A stretch of 52,850 nt of DNA from contig JAEYPE010000184.1 in assembly GCA_023411035.1 (NCBI GenBank), positions 1 through 52,850 on the forward strand, written 5' to 3'. Below, in pieces: positions 1-7,494 of the stretch (positions within the stretch are counted from its first letter, which is position 1; every line of letters begins with the position of its first letter). A model generated the notes under the pieces. The model worked only from the letters and a program-made list of their open reading frames with translations, was not told the origin of the DNA and ran no database searches. This DNA comes from Pseudomonadota bacterium. Its GTDB lineage: Bacteria > Pseudomonadota > Alphaproteobacteria > Azospirillales > Azospirillaceae. A program made the position numbers and the translations under genes.

Positions 1-710
1 GCGTAGCCGCCCGCCGTCTCGGCCTGCTTGAACTCCTCGTTCTCCACCGCGACGAAGCTGCCGCCCAGGCTCTGCACCTGCTCCTTGACCGCCGGACGGA
101 CGTCGGTCGCCGAGACGATGGCGCCCAGCCGCTTGGCGGTGGCGATGGCCTGCAGACCGGCGACGCCGACGCCCATGATGAAGGCGCGGGCCGGCGGCAC
201 CGTGCCCGCCGCGGTCATCATCATCGGGAAGGCCCGGCCATACTCGCTGGCCGCGTCGACCACCGCCTTGTAGCCGGCCAGGTTGGCCTGCGAGGACAGC
301 ACGTCCATCACCTGGGCGCGGGTGATGCGCGGCATGAACTCCATGGCCAGGGCGGTGACCCCGGCCTCGGCGTAGGCCGTCAGCGACTCCCGCGCGTTGT
401 AGGGCTGGAGGATGCCGAGCAGCAGGGCGCCGCGCCGGATCAGCGCCAGCTCGTCGCGGTCCCCTTCCCCGGCGAGCAGCGGGCGCTGCACCTTCAGCAC
501 GATGTCGGCGTCGGCCAGCGCCGAGGCCGCGTCCGGCGCGATGGTGGCGCCGGCCTCGGCGTACAGCCGGTCCGGCAGGTTCGAACCCAGACCGGCGCCG
601 GTCTCGACCACCACGTCGAGACCGAGACCTTTGATCTTCTTGACGGTTTCCGGAGACGCCGCGACGCGATTCTCGCCCGCGCGCCGCTCCCTGGGTATGG
701 CGATTTTCAT
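1..710 (-). CDS. pntA: NAD(P) transhydrogenase subunit alpha, N-terminal part (runs off left edge)
   Basis: Proton-translocating transhydrogenase, NAD(H)-binding dI component, which couples hydride transfer between NADH and NADP+ to the proton gradient at the inner membrane. About 236 N-terminal residues are present; the 3' end lies outside the window. The protein begins MKIAIPRERRAGENRVAASP, typical of the family, and later shows the glycine-rich stretch IMGVGVAGLQAIATAKRLGA followed by SATDVRP, the Rossmann NAD site. The ATG at 710 follows a GGGAGG ribosome binding site about 11 bases away. The split alpha form (PntAA without the membrane part) is usual in alphaproteobacteria, but the C-terminus cannot be seen here. 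The upstream neighbour, the CBS protein, reads the same way but is separated by 232 bases with a strong hairpin. Confidence 0.93.
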   Translation of the reverse strand, partial: MKIAIPRERRAGENRVAASPETVKKIKGLGLDVVVETGAGLGSNLPDRLYAEAGATIAPDAASALADADIVLKVQRPLLAGEGDRDELALIRRGALLLGILQPYNARESLTAYAEAGVTALAMEFMPRITRAQVMDVLSSQANLAGYKAVVDAASEYGRAFPMMMTAAGTVPPARAFIMGVGVAGLQAIATAKRLGAIVSATDVRPAVKEQVQSLGGSFVAVENEEFKQAETAGGY

Positions 711-850
711 GATTCTTGATTGCCTCCCAAAGCATTCGGCAGGACGAGGCGTCAGCGCTCCGGCCTTGACGGCGGGCGGCCTCGGCGGGCGGCCCGCCGG
801 TCAATACTCGAATGATGTCTGTGCCGGAACGTGGTCCGGCTTCAGCCCCG

Positions 851-900
851 GAGGGCGGCGGAGCGGTCACCCGGGATGGATGCGGGTGACCGCCGCCGGA
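851..900 (-). terminator. Strong hairpin between CBS gene and pntA
   Basis: A perfect 10-base-pair stem, CGGTCACCCG (864–873) with CGGGTGACCG (883–892), is extended on both sides by GGCGG/CCGCC. It lies 50 bases after the stop of the CBS gene. There is no T-run, so it is either a factor-assisted terminator or an mRNA-stabilising hairpin. Confidence 0.5.
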
Positions 901-942
901 CCCGCCGCCCTCGATGCTCCCTTGGGCGCCGGCTGGCCATTG

Positions 943-1395
943 CTAGGCCGCCGCGACGGGATAGCTGACGGCTTCGCCCGGCACGGCGTCCGGCGGCGCG
1001 GCCTCAAGCTGCGCCTTGATGAGATCGCGTACGCTGACCACACCGACCAGCGAGGCGCCGTCCAGGACCGGAATGTGGCGGACGGTGTGTTCGTCCATCA
1101 ACTGAAGCACGCGGCGGACGGAATCGCCGGGCGCGCAGCAGACGGGATGGTTGCTCATCACCGCCGTGACCGGCAGGGACAGGATGCCCGGCCCGCGGTC
1201 GGTCAGGCTGCGCACGATGTCGCGTTCGGAAATGACCCCGACGACCGTGTTGCCCTCTGTCCGGCAGACGTCCTTGACCACCAGCGCGCCGGTGTTCTCC
1301 GCCTTCAGAAGGCGCAACGCCGTTTCCACGGTTTCGTTGATGCGCACCGTGCCGATGCGCGTCCCCTTCCGGCGGAGAATGTCTTCAACCCTCAT
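943..1395 (-). CDS. CBS-domain pair protein
   Basis: A 150-residue stand-alone Bateman module. The first CBS motif covers roughly residues 1–62 (ending VVGVISERDIVRSL) and the second roughly 75–130 (HIPVLDGASLVGVVSVRDLI). Such pairs bind adenine nucleotides or NAD-type ligands and act as energy or redox sensors; the ligand and partner are unknown here. The ATG has an excellent AAGGAGGAG ribosome binding site. The gene lies between the PanE-like reductase (99 bases upstream, same strand) and pntA, both nicotinamide-nucleotide enzymes, so a role in sensing adenylate or pyridine nucleotides is possible but only inferred. Confidence 0.88.
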   Translation of the reverse strand: MRVEDILRRKGTRIGTVRINETVETALRLLKAENTGALVVKDVCRTEGNTVVGVISERDIVRSLTDRGPGILSLPVTAVMSNHPVCCAPGDSVRRVLQLMDEHTVRHIPVLDGASLVGVVSVRDLIKAQLEAAPPDAVPGEAVSYPVAAA

Positions 1396-1494
1396 GACGC
1401 TCCTCCTTTGAACCGAATGTCCGGCCCCTCGGCGTTGCTTCGCTTTGTCTTTCGGGGCGTTGGCTTCTTGGTGCGGGGCCGGACCGTTTCCGCC

Positions 1495-2520
1495 CTACTG
1501 GGCGGCGACCGCAGGTGCGGCCTCTGGCGATGCCCGATGAGGGCGCGTGTAGCAGCCGGCGATTTCGCCGCGCTGACGGACGAGCGCCAGCACCACGTCG
1601 ATGGTCGGGGTGGCGACGCCGACCATGCGGCCCATTTCCTGAACCACCGACAGCAGGGCATCGATCTCCATCGGGCGCTCGCGCTCCAGATCCTGAAGCA
1701 TGGAGGTCTTGTGCGCGCCGACGGCGCCGGCCCCGTTGATGCGGCGTTCCACATCCACCCGGAAATGGACGCCCAGGCGGTCGCCGATCTCCTTGGCTTC
1801 CAGCATCATCGCCTTGGCGACGGCGCGGGTTTCCGGATCGGAGCAGATGACGTCCAGCGTGGCGTGGGTGAGCGCGCTGATCGGGTTGAAGCAGAGGTTG
1901 CCCCACAGCTTCAGCCAGATCTCGTCGCGGATGCGGTCCAGCACCGGGGCCCGCAGGCCACCGGCCTCCATGGCGGCGCTAAGCTTCTTCACGCGATCGG
2001 ACTGGGTGCCGTCCGGCTCGCCCAGCGAGAATTTGTCGCCGTAGATGTGCTGAATGACGCCCGGTTCGACGACCTCCGTCGCGGGATAGACGACGCAGCC
2101 GATGGCTCGCTCCGGCCCCAGGCCCTTCCATTGGATTCCGCCCGGATCGACGGTGTCGAGCACCCGGCCCTCGAACTCGCCGCCGTTCTTGTAGAAATAC
2201 CAATAGGGGATGCCGTTGACCGCGGTGACCACGGCGGTGTCCTTGCCCAGCAGCGGCTGGATGGCGTCCACCACGCCGGGGACGGAGTGGGCCTTCAGAC
2301 CGATGATGACGTAGTCCTGCGGGCCGAGTTCCGCCGCGTTGTCGGTGCAGCGGGGGCGGACGACCGTCTCTTCCTCTCCGACGATCAGCTTGACGCCGTT
2401 CTCGCGCATGGCCGCGAGATGGGCACCGCGCGCCACGAGGCTGACATCGGCTCCGGCCTGGTGGAGACGCACACCAAGATAGCCGCCGATGGCCCCGGAC
2501 CCAAAGATGCAGATCTTCAT
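1495..2520 (-). CDS. Ketopantoate reductase family (PanE/ApbA-like) oxidoreductase
   Basis: A 341-residue NADPH-dependent 2-dehydropantoate 2-reductase family enzyme. It starts MKICIFGSGAIGGYLG, the classic GxGxxG Rossmann site, and residues 90–110 hold the GLKAHSV motif. The C-terminal helical domain carries LKLWGNLCFNPISALT, the family's Lys/Asn substrate-binding segment. The start is at 2520 rather than at an upstream in-frame ATG (2541) because GGGGGAGAGGAAACGGGTT precedes this ATG. Its promoter region holds operator 1 (2612–2629), shared with the next three units. That context suggests a catabolic 2-oxo or hydroxy acid reductase rather than coenzyme A biosynthesis, but this is inference; true PanE cannot be excluded. 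Confidence 0.88.
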   Translation of the reverse strand: MKICIFGSGAIGGYLGVRLHQAGADVSLVARGAHLAAMRENGVKLIVGEEETVVRPRCTDNAAELGPQDYVIIGLKAHSVPGVVDAIQPLLGKDTAVVTAVNGIPYWYFYKNGGEFEGRVLDTVDPGGIQWKGLGPERAIGCVVYPATEVVEPGVIQHIYGDKFSLGEPDGTQSDRVKKLSAAMEAGGLRAPVLDRIRDEIWLKLWGNLCFNPISALTHATLDVICSDPETRAVAKAMMLEAKEIGDRLGVHFRVDVERRINGAGAVGAHKTSMLQDLERERPMEIDALLSVVQEMGRMVGVATPTIDVVLALVRQRGEIAGCYTRPHRASPEAAPAVAAQ

Positions 2521-2611
2521 AACCCGTTTCCTCTCCCCCATTTATCGGCCACGCGCCGCGCAGCCTTTGCAGTAACCCCAATCAATCAGCACACCGAACA
2601 AATACAGAGTT

Positions 2612-2629
2612 TGGTATACCAGATACCAG
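2612..2629 (+). promoter_or_regulatory. Composite operator, site 1 (GntR/FCD-type)
   Basis: Reads TGGTATACCAGATACCAG: a perfect 10-base palindrome TGGTATACCA plus a second ATACC half-site one base further on. It lies about 92 bases upstream of the PanE-like gene. The same pattern occurs at 3316–3333, 4420–4437 and 4597–4613. GGTATA repeats are bound by GntR-family FCD regulators such as NanR; the regulator is not in the window. Confidence 0.7.
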
Positions 2630-2721
2630 ATGTCAACTGGCAAAATAGACCCTGTCGAGGGAGGGGCATGATCCGGAATCGGGCGGGAATCCTGGGTTTT
2701 CCAATGAAAAATCGAGCATGG

Positions 2722-2755
2722 AAAAACCGGGCACCCGGCCCGTCCGGACGCCCGG
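2722..2755 (-). terminator. Intrinsic terminator after the GNAT gene
   Basis: Read on the minus strand, CCGGGC … GCCCGG closes a GC-rich hairpin (with an inner CGTCCGGACG palindrome) and is followed directly by TTTTT. It lies 27 bases after the GNAT stop codon, separating it from the PanE-like gene. Confidence 0.6.
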
Positions 2756-2781
2756 CTCGCGGGTCTATCCGGCGTGAGCGA

Positions 2782-3264
2782 TCAGGTGAGCGGAAGGACG
2801 AGCTGGAACGCCTTAACCGTCATCCGCTTGCGGTGATAGAAGCGGTGCGCGTCGCCGCGCTGGACACCGGAAATGATTTCCATCTGTGCGCAGCCCTTCT
2901 CGCGCGCCTGGGCGGCCAGCCAGTCGAACAGCTTGTCGCCCAGCCCGAAGGAGCGGTGCTTCGGCGAGGTGACCAGATCCTCGACATACATATAGCGGCC
3001 GCGCGACAGCGTCTCGTGGACGCGGAAGCCGCCGCAGCCGGCCACCTCGCCGTCGATGCGCAGGAGGGCGAGGTTGTAGCCGTCCTCCATCTGGCGGCGG
3101 ATCTGGGCGCCGTAGGCGTCGGCGTCGGTCATGTGGGTGCGCAGTTCCTTCACCACCGGATAGCTGTCGGCGATGTCGGCGTCGGTCTTCGCCAGGGTGA
3201 TTTCGATGGTGTGCTGGTCGGCAGCGTTCTTGGAGGCGTTCGGTTCGGCGATCCGCTGGTCCAT
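2782..3264 (-). CDS. GNAT-family N-acetyltransferase
   Basis: A 160-residue GCN5-related acetyltransferase. The acetyl-CoA site is visible as VEDLVTSPKHRSFGLGDKLF (residues about 94–113), a variant of the R/Q-x-x-G-x-G/A loop, followed by the helix LAAQAREKGC and the HRFYHRKRMT segment typical of motif B. The N-terminal 25 residues look disordered. The ATG follows AAAGGGAG. The gene is monocistronic, ends at a terminator, and its promoter carries operator 2. Substrate unknown. The neighbouring deacetylase carries the same operator, so the two may acetylate and deacetylate the same class of amine or protein substrate; this is an inference from regulation only. Confidence 0.87.
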   Translation of the reverse strand: MDQRIAEPNASKNAADQHTIEITLAKTDADIADSYPVVKELRTHMTDADAYGAQIRRQMEDGYNLALLRIDGEVAGCGGFRVHETLSRGRYMYVEDLVTSPKHRSFGLGDKLFDWLAAQAREKGCAQMEIISGVQRGDAHRFYHRKRMTVKAFQLVLPLT

Positions 3265-3315
3265 CGTGCGTTACTCCCTTTCTTGGTGTCTTTGAGGGAC
3301 GCTGATTTGCCCGCT

Positions 3316-3333
3316 CTGGTATTTGGTATACCA
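3316..3333 (-). promoter_or_regulatory. Composite operator, site 2
   Basis: Plus strand CTGGTATTTGGTATACCA; its reverse complement, TGGTATACCAAATACCAG, matches site 1 at 17 of 18 positions. Located about 52 bases upstream of the GNAT start codon, where it could overlap the promoter. Confidence 0.7.
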
Positions 3334-3433
3334 GATAATCAGTACGGGAAGCAACTGCTTGCATGATGCACCCGCACAAAGACCTTCGAAAAGATATCCC
3401 AATTGATGAGGGCGCCATGCGGCGGCGGCACGG

Positions 3434-4363
3434 TCAGCCGCGCATCAGGGCTTGGAGATGGGCGGCGCATCCTTCCGCGAGCCCCTCCGTGTCGTAGCCG
3501 CCCTCCAGCACCGACACCACGCGCCCGCCGCACAGACGGTCCGCGACCTCCACCAGCTTGCGGGTCGCCCACTCGAAGTCGGCGCTGGAGAAATTCAGCG
3601 ACGCCAGCGGGTCGCGGGCGTGGGCGTCGAATCCGGCGGAGATCAGGATCAACTCCGGCTGGAACTCCTCCAGGGCTGGAAGAATCCGGCGTTCCATGGC
3701 CTGCCGGAATTCCACCGTCCCGGCGTAGGGCGGCAGCGGCGCGTTGACGATGTTGCCGGCGATTCCGGTCTCCCCCATCGAGCCGGTGCCGGGGTAGAGC
3801 GGCGACTGGTGGGTGGAGGCGAAGAACAGATCGGCGTCGTCCCAGAACATGGCCTGGGTGCCGTTGCCGTGATGGACGTCGTAATCGACCACGGCGACGC
3901 GGGTCAGGCCGCGCCGCTTGCGGGCGTGCTCCGCGCCGACGGCCACATTGTTGAAGACGCAGAAGCCCATGGCGCGGGCCGGCTCCGCATGGTGGCCGCA
4001 GGGGCGGACGGCGCAGAAGGCGTTCCTCGCCGTCCCGTCCAGCACCGCGTCCACCGCCGCGCAGACCGCCCCGGCGGCCCGCAGAATCGCCGAGCGGGAG
4101 GTGGCCGACAGCACAGTGTCGGCGTCCAGCCGGACATAGCCATCCTCCGGCACCGCCTTCAGCACCGCGTCCACATAGGCCGAATCATGCACCCAGCGGA
4201 GTTGCTCCACCTCCGCTTCCGGGGCTTCGTGCCGGGGCAGTCCGCGGAAGGCTTCGCGGTCCAGCACCTCCCAAACCACGGAGATCCGCTCCGGACGCTC
4301 CGGATGGCCTGGGCCGGTGTCGTGCGCCAGGAAGTCCGGGTGAGTGAAAATGGCGGTGGTCAT
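3434..4363 (-). CDS. Histone-deacetylase-family amidohydrolase (acetylpolyamine deacetylase/AcuC-like)
   Basis: A 309-residue zinc-dependent deacetylase of the HDAC superfamily. The full catalytic set is present: the RPCGHHAEP motif with the two active-site histidines (124–125), zinc ligands D162 and H164 in DYDVHHGNGT, D246 in ISAGFDAH, and the transition-state tyrosine Y290 in LEGGY. Sequence style (HPERPERI near the N-terminus) is that of bacterial class II-like enzymes that act on acetylpolyamines, acetoin-system proteins or other acetylamides. The start ATG at 4363 is followed by TTAIFTHPDFL as in relatives. Divergent from the MFS gene, with operator 3 about 57 bases upstream. Substrate cannot be read from sequence. 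Confidence 0.93.
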   Translation of the reverse strand: MTTAIFTHPDFLAHDTGPGHPERPERISVVWEVLDREAFRGLPRHEAPEAEVEQLRWVHDSAYVDAVLKAVPEDGYVRLDADTVLSATSRSAILRAAGAVCAAVDAVLDGTARNAFCAVRPCGHHAEPARAMGFCVFNNVAVGAEHARKRRGLTRVAVVDYDVHHGNGTQAMFWDDADLFFASTHQSPLYPGTGSMGETGIAGNIVNAPLPPYAGTVEFRQAMERRILPALEEFQPELILISAGFDAHARDPLASLNFSSADFEWATRKLVEVADRLCGGRVVSVLEGGYDTEGLAEGCAAHLQALMRG

Positions 4364-4419
4364 CGTGTCGTCTCCTCCCCTGTTGCCGATGGATTGCCAT
4401 CGGTGTCATTTCCCTCTGT

Positions 4420-4437
4420 TCGTATACCATATACCAC
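4420..4437 (+). promoter_or_regulatory. Composite operator, site 3
   Basis: Reads TCGTATACCATATACCAC. It keeps GTATACCA plus the ATACCA half-site with the same spacing as site 1, and lies about 57 bases upstream of the deacetylase gene. Confidence 0.65.
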
Positions 4438-4596
4438 ATTAGTCACGATCCCCTCACAAGTGAACAATCCGCACGCCTGCTGCCCTGGCGCATCGAATCC
4501 CAATCGGATGTGTGTTTTCGACACTTTCGAAGGTGGCAGGACAATCCGCGCAAGCCCTCTCCATTTGCTATGCCTACAAACAGCTTGCACCAGAAA

Positions 4597-4613
4597 CTGT
4601 ATCTGGCATACCA
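4597..4613 (-). promoter_or_regulatory. Composite operator, site 4
   Basis: Reverse complement reads TGGTATGCCAGATACAG. This is the weakest copy: one change in the palindrome and one in the second half-site, with spacing kept. It lies about 197 bases upstream of the MFS start, so the promoter probably sits just downstream of it. Confidence 0.55.
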
Positions 4614-4809
4614 TATCTCTAATGCCAAAAACGGTTGCCTCGGGAACTTAAGCCGTCCACACCAAGCGGCGGGTTCCGCGGTCAAGCCAAGGCGAAGGAG
4701 ACGAACCCGGCACACCACGGGAAGCCTCCGGTCAATAAAAAGAAAAACAACAACCCGACTCAAACAAAAGAGTTCGCTTCGCAAAGAGATCGCTTCTAGG
4801 AGGAGACAA

Positions 4810-6111
4810 ATGCACCAAGCCCTCACGGAGGCCCCAAAGGCCCCCCTCGGCGGCCGTTGGTTCCAGCTCGTCATCGGCGTCATTTGCATGTCGATGATCG
4901 CGAACCTTCAGTATGGCTGGACTCTGTTCGTCAACCCGATCGACGATAAGTATCACTGGGGCCGCGCGTCCATTCAGGTCGCCTTCACCATCTTCGTCGT
5001 CATGGAAACCTGGCTGGTTCCGATCGAAGGCTGGTTCGTCGACAAATTCGGCCCGCGGATCGTGGTTTTGATCGGCGGCGCGCTGTGCGCCGCGGCCTGG
5101 GCGATCAACTCGGTCGCCGACACTCTGGCGATGCTCTATCTGGGCGCGGCGCTGGGCGGCATCGGTGCCGGCGCCGTCTACGGCACCTGCGTGGGCAACG
5201 CGCTGAAGTGGTTCCCCGACCGCCGCGGCCTCGCCGCCGGCCTGACCGCCGCCGGTTTCGGCGCCGGCTCGGCCCTCACGGTCGTTCCCATCGCCAACAT
5301 GATCCACTCGTCGGGTTACGAAGCCACCTTCATGACCTTCGGCATCGGCCAGGGCGCTGTGATCCTCGCGCTGGCCTGGTTCCTGGCGTCCCCGAAGAAG
5401 GGTCAGGTTCCGGAGAACACGCGCTCGGCGGTCGCCCAGACCCGCGAGAGCTACACCCCGGTCCAGATGCTGAAGACCCCGGTCTTCTGGGTCATGTACG
5501 CCATGTTCGTGATGGTGGCGGCGGGCGGCCTGATGGCGACCGCGCAGCTCGGCCCCATCGCCAAGGACTTCCATCTGGACGGCGTGCCCGTCAGCATCAT
5601 GGGCCTGACCCTGCCGGCGCTGACCTTCGCCCTGTCGATCGACCGCGTGCTGAACGGCATCACCCGCCCCTTCTTCGGCTGGGTGTCGGACCACATCGGC
5701 CGCGAGAACACCATGTTCATCGCCTTCGCCCTGGAATGCTTCGGCATCCTGGCGCTGAACCAGTGGGGCCACGACCCCGTCGCCTTCGTCATCCTGACGG
5801 GTCTGGTGTTCTTCGCCTGGGGTGAGATCTACAGCCTGTTCCCGGCGCTGTGCGGCGACTCCTTCGGCTCGAAGTTCGCCACCACCAACGCCGGCCTGCT
5901 CTACACCGCCAAGGGCACCGCGTCGCTGGTCGTTCCCTTCGCCAACGTGGCCGTGGCCTCGACCGGAAGCTGGCAGGCGGTGTTCTTCTTCGCCGCCGCG
6001 GTGAACGGCATTGCCGCCCTGATGGCCATCTTCGTCCTGAAGCCGATGCGGGCCCGCCAGGTCACGGCAACCCTGCCCACCTCGAAGATGGCGGCGGAGC
6101 CGGCCCAGTAA
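4810..6111 (+). CDS. OxlT-like MFS transporter (oxalate/formate antiporter family)
   Basis: A 433-residue inner-membrane carrier with twelve predicted helices. The first helix ends NLQYGWTLFVNP, the second has EGWFVDKFGPR (MFS motif A variant), and the second half has FFGWVSDHIGRENTM (the repeat of motif A). These are hallmarks of the oxalate:formate antiporter (OxlT) family, whose members move small carboxylates; the actual substrate here is unknown. The start is fixed by AGGAGGAGACAA directly before ATG 4810; the frame stays open a further 100 codons upstream, but that part is the untranslated leader. Divergent from the deacetylase, controlled by operator 4, and ends at a clean terminator. 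Confidence 0.92.
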   Translation: MHQALTEAPKAPLGGRWFQLVIGVICMSMIANLQYGWTLFVNPIDDKYHWGRASIQVAFTIFVVMETWLVPIEGWFVDKFGPRIVVLIGGALCAAAWAINSVADTLAMLYLGAALGGIGAGAVYGTCVGNALKWFPDRRGLAAGLTAAGFGAGSALTVVPIANMIHSSGYEATFMTFGIGQGAVILALAWFLASPKKGQVPENTRSAVAQTRESYTPVQMLKTPVFWVMYAMFVMVAAGGLMATAQLGPIAKDFHLDGVPVSIMGLTLPALTFALSIDRVLNGITRPFFGWVSDHIGRENTMFIAFALECFGILALNQWGHDPVAFVILTGLVFFAWGEIYSLFPALCGDSFGSKFATTNAGLLYTAKGTASLVVPFANVAVASTGSWQAVFFFAAAVNGIAALMAIFVLKPMRARQVTATLPTSKMAAEPAQ

Positions 6112-6155
6112 GGCACCGCCAATAAGGCACCGATAGAACGACAGCACCCGAACGC

Positions 6156-6185
6156 AGTCGGGCCGGGAGATTTCCCGGCCCGACT
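6156..6185 (+). terminator. Intrinsic-type terminator after the MFS gene
   Basis: A 13-base-pair perfect stem, AGTCGGGCCGGGA with TCCCGGCCCGACT, and a 4-base loop, followed by TGCTT. It begins 45 bases after the MFS stop. Confidence 0.8.
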
Positions 6186-6222
6186 TGCTTCTGGGAACCC
6201 GACCTTATTTTGATGAAAGGCG

Positions 6223-6429
6223 TCAAAGCGCGCGCGGGAACGACGCCCAGGCGGGGCCGCCCTCAATCTCCTCCTGCGCCTTGCGGGCCGTCTTCACCCG
6301 GCGGAGATGGTCGGGCGACCACGGATCGCGCACCGGCATACCGGCGGCGGCGACCTGAGCGACCAGAATCCGCGCCACGATGATGGCGAATCCCGACAGC
6401 AGCATGGACAGAAGGACGATGGCGAGCAT
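6223..6429 (-). CDS. Small single-pass membrane protein, unrecognised
   Basis: A 68-residue protein starting MLAIVLLSMLLSGFAIIVAR: one N-terminal transmembrane helix (about residues 1–26) followed by a charged cytoplasmic tail with HLRRVKTARKAQEE. No family recognised. The ATG at 6429 has only a weak upstream GGGAA, and the frame continues upstream without a better start. Coding character is supported by the clean hydrophobic-then-charged layout; a chance frame is still possible. Confidence 0.5.
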   Translation of the reverse strand: MLAIVLLSMLLSGFAIIVARILVAQVAAAGMPVRDPWSPDHLRRVKTARKAQEEIEGGPAWASFPRAL

Positions 6430-6454
6430 GCTTCGATTCCCGAATGACCGGCAC

Positions 6455-6480
6455 GCGGAATCAGGTATGCCTGATTCCGC
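6455..6480. repeat. Perfect 11-bp inverted repeat upstream of small membrane gene
   Basis: GCGGAATCAGG, loop TATG, CCTGATTCCGC. It lies 26 bases upstream of the 68-residue gene and 70 bases after the aldo/keto reductase stop, without a T-run on either strand. It could be a factor-dependent terminator or an operator. Confidence 0.55.
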
Positions 6481-6550
6481 AATGCAGCATGCATAGGCCA
6501 TCCGACCGAGGAAAGCGAGTCCGCCACCGGACGCGCGGCGCTTCGCCGCG

Positions 6551-7390
6551 CTACAGCATCTCCAGCGGACGCGGCCCGCGCGGCGGCGGAAAGGCCCGGT
6601 CGAGGTCCGCGAGGTCCTGCTCGTCGAGCCGCAGATCGGCGGCGGCGCGATTGTCGCGGACATGGGCGGGGTCCGACGCCTTGGGAATCGCGATCACTCC
6701 GTCCTGGCGCAGCAGCCACGCCAATCCCACCTGGGCCGGGGTCGCGCCATGCCTTTCGGCAACGCGGCGCAGTTCCGGGTGGCGCAGCATCCGCCCCTGC
6801 TCGATGGGCGAATAGGCCATGACCGGGATGCCGCGCGCGCGGCACCAGGGCTGAAGGTCGTGTTCGATGCCCCGGCGCGTCAGGTTGTAGAGAAGCTGGT
6901 TGGTCTGCACGCCCTCCCCGCCCGGCAAGCCCACCAGTTCCTCCATATCCTGGAGATCCAGGTTGCTGACGCCCCACTGGCCGATCTTGCCGTCACGCAT
7001 CAGCGTCTCGAAAGCGCCGATGGTCTCGGTGAAGTCGTGGCTGCCGCGCCAGTGCAGCAGATAGAGGTCGATCCGGTCGGTGCGCAGGCGCTTCAGGCTC
7101 CGCTCACAGGCGGCGATGGTGCCGCGGCGGCTGGCGTTCATCGGCAGCACCTTGCTGACCAGGAACACCTCGTCGCGGCGCCCGGCGATGGCTTCGCCGA
7201 CCACCTCCTCCGCCCCGCCGTCGGCGTACATCTCAGCCGTGTCGATCAGCGTCATGCCGAGGTCGAGGCCAAGCCGAAGCGCCGCCACCTCCCGCGCCCG
7301 GTCTCGGCTGTCCTCTCCCATGTACCAGGTGCCCTGGCCGAGCACCGGCATGGCGGTTCCCGAAGGAAGAATCGTGGTTGGAATGGTCAT
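6551..7390 (-). CDS. Aldo/keto reductase
   Basis: A 279-residue NADPH-dependent carbonyl reductase with the (beta/alpha)8 AKR fold. The catalytic tetrad is complete: D50, Y55, K80 and H113 (in DTAEMY, VSKVLP and LLHWRG). The C-terminal cofactor-binding segment AIPKASDPAHVRDN is present. It belongs to the short bacterial AKR branch that reduces methylglyoxal and other aldehydes, but the substrate is not certain. Start MTIPTTILPSG at 7390 follows GGGAGACATCC. It is monocistronic. Confidence 0.92.
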   Translation of the reverse strand: MTIPTTILPSGTAMPVLGQGTWYMGEDSRDRAREVAALRLGLDLGMTLIDTAEMYADGGAEEVVGEAIAGRRDEVFLVSKVLPMNASRRGTIAACERSLKRLRTDRIDLYLLHWRGSHDFTETIGAFETLMRDGKIGQWGVSNLDLQDMEELVGLPGGEGVQTNQLLYNLTRRGIEHDLQPWCRARGIPVMAYSPIEQGRMLRHPELRRVAERHGATPAQVGLAWLLRQDGVIAIPKASDPAHVRDNRAAADLRLDEQDLADLDRAFPPPRGPRPLEML

Positions 7391-7494
7391 GGATGTCTCC
7401 CGTTCCCTTATTCACCCTATCTATGGGTTTGAGGGAACGTTAGATGCCGTAACGGGCCGTTGCCAAGCATCAACAAGGCAAAGCGGAAGGCCGG

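Larger units (their letters stand above)
4364..4809. other. Divergent control region with two operators and a long leader
   Basis: The 446 bases between the deacetylase and the MFS gene hold operators 3 (4420–4437) and 4 (4597–4613) and then about 190 bases before the MFS start. The leader contains an A-rich tract near 4735–4770 and a 7-base stem, CGGGTTC (4670–4676) with GAACCCG (4703–4709). No credible small gene is seen. Confidence 0.5.

Noticed and set aside
412..3366. Very long plus-strand open frame (984 codons)
   Set aside because: It is antisense to pntA, the CBS, PanE-like and GNAT genes, has no domain and no ribosome binding site; a usual artefact of GC-rich DNA.
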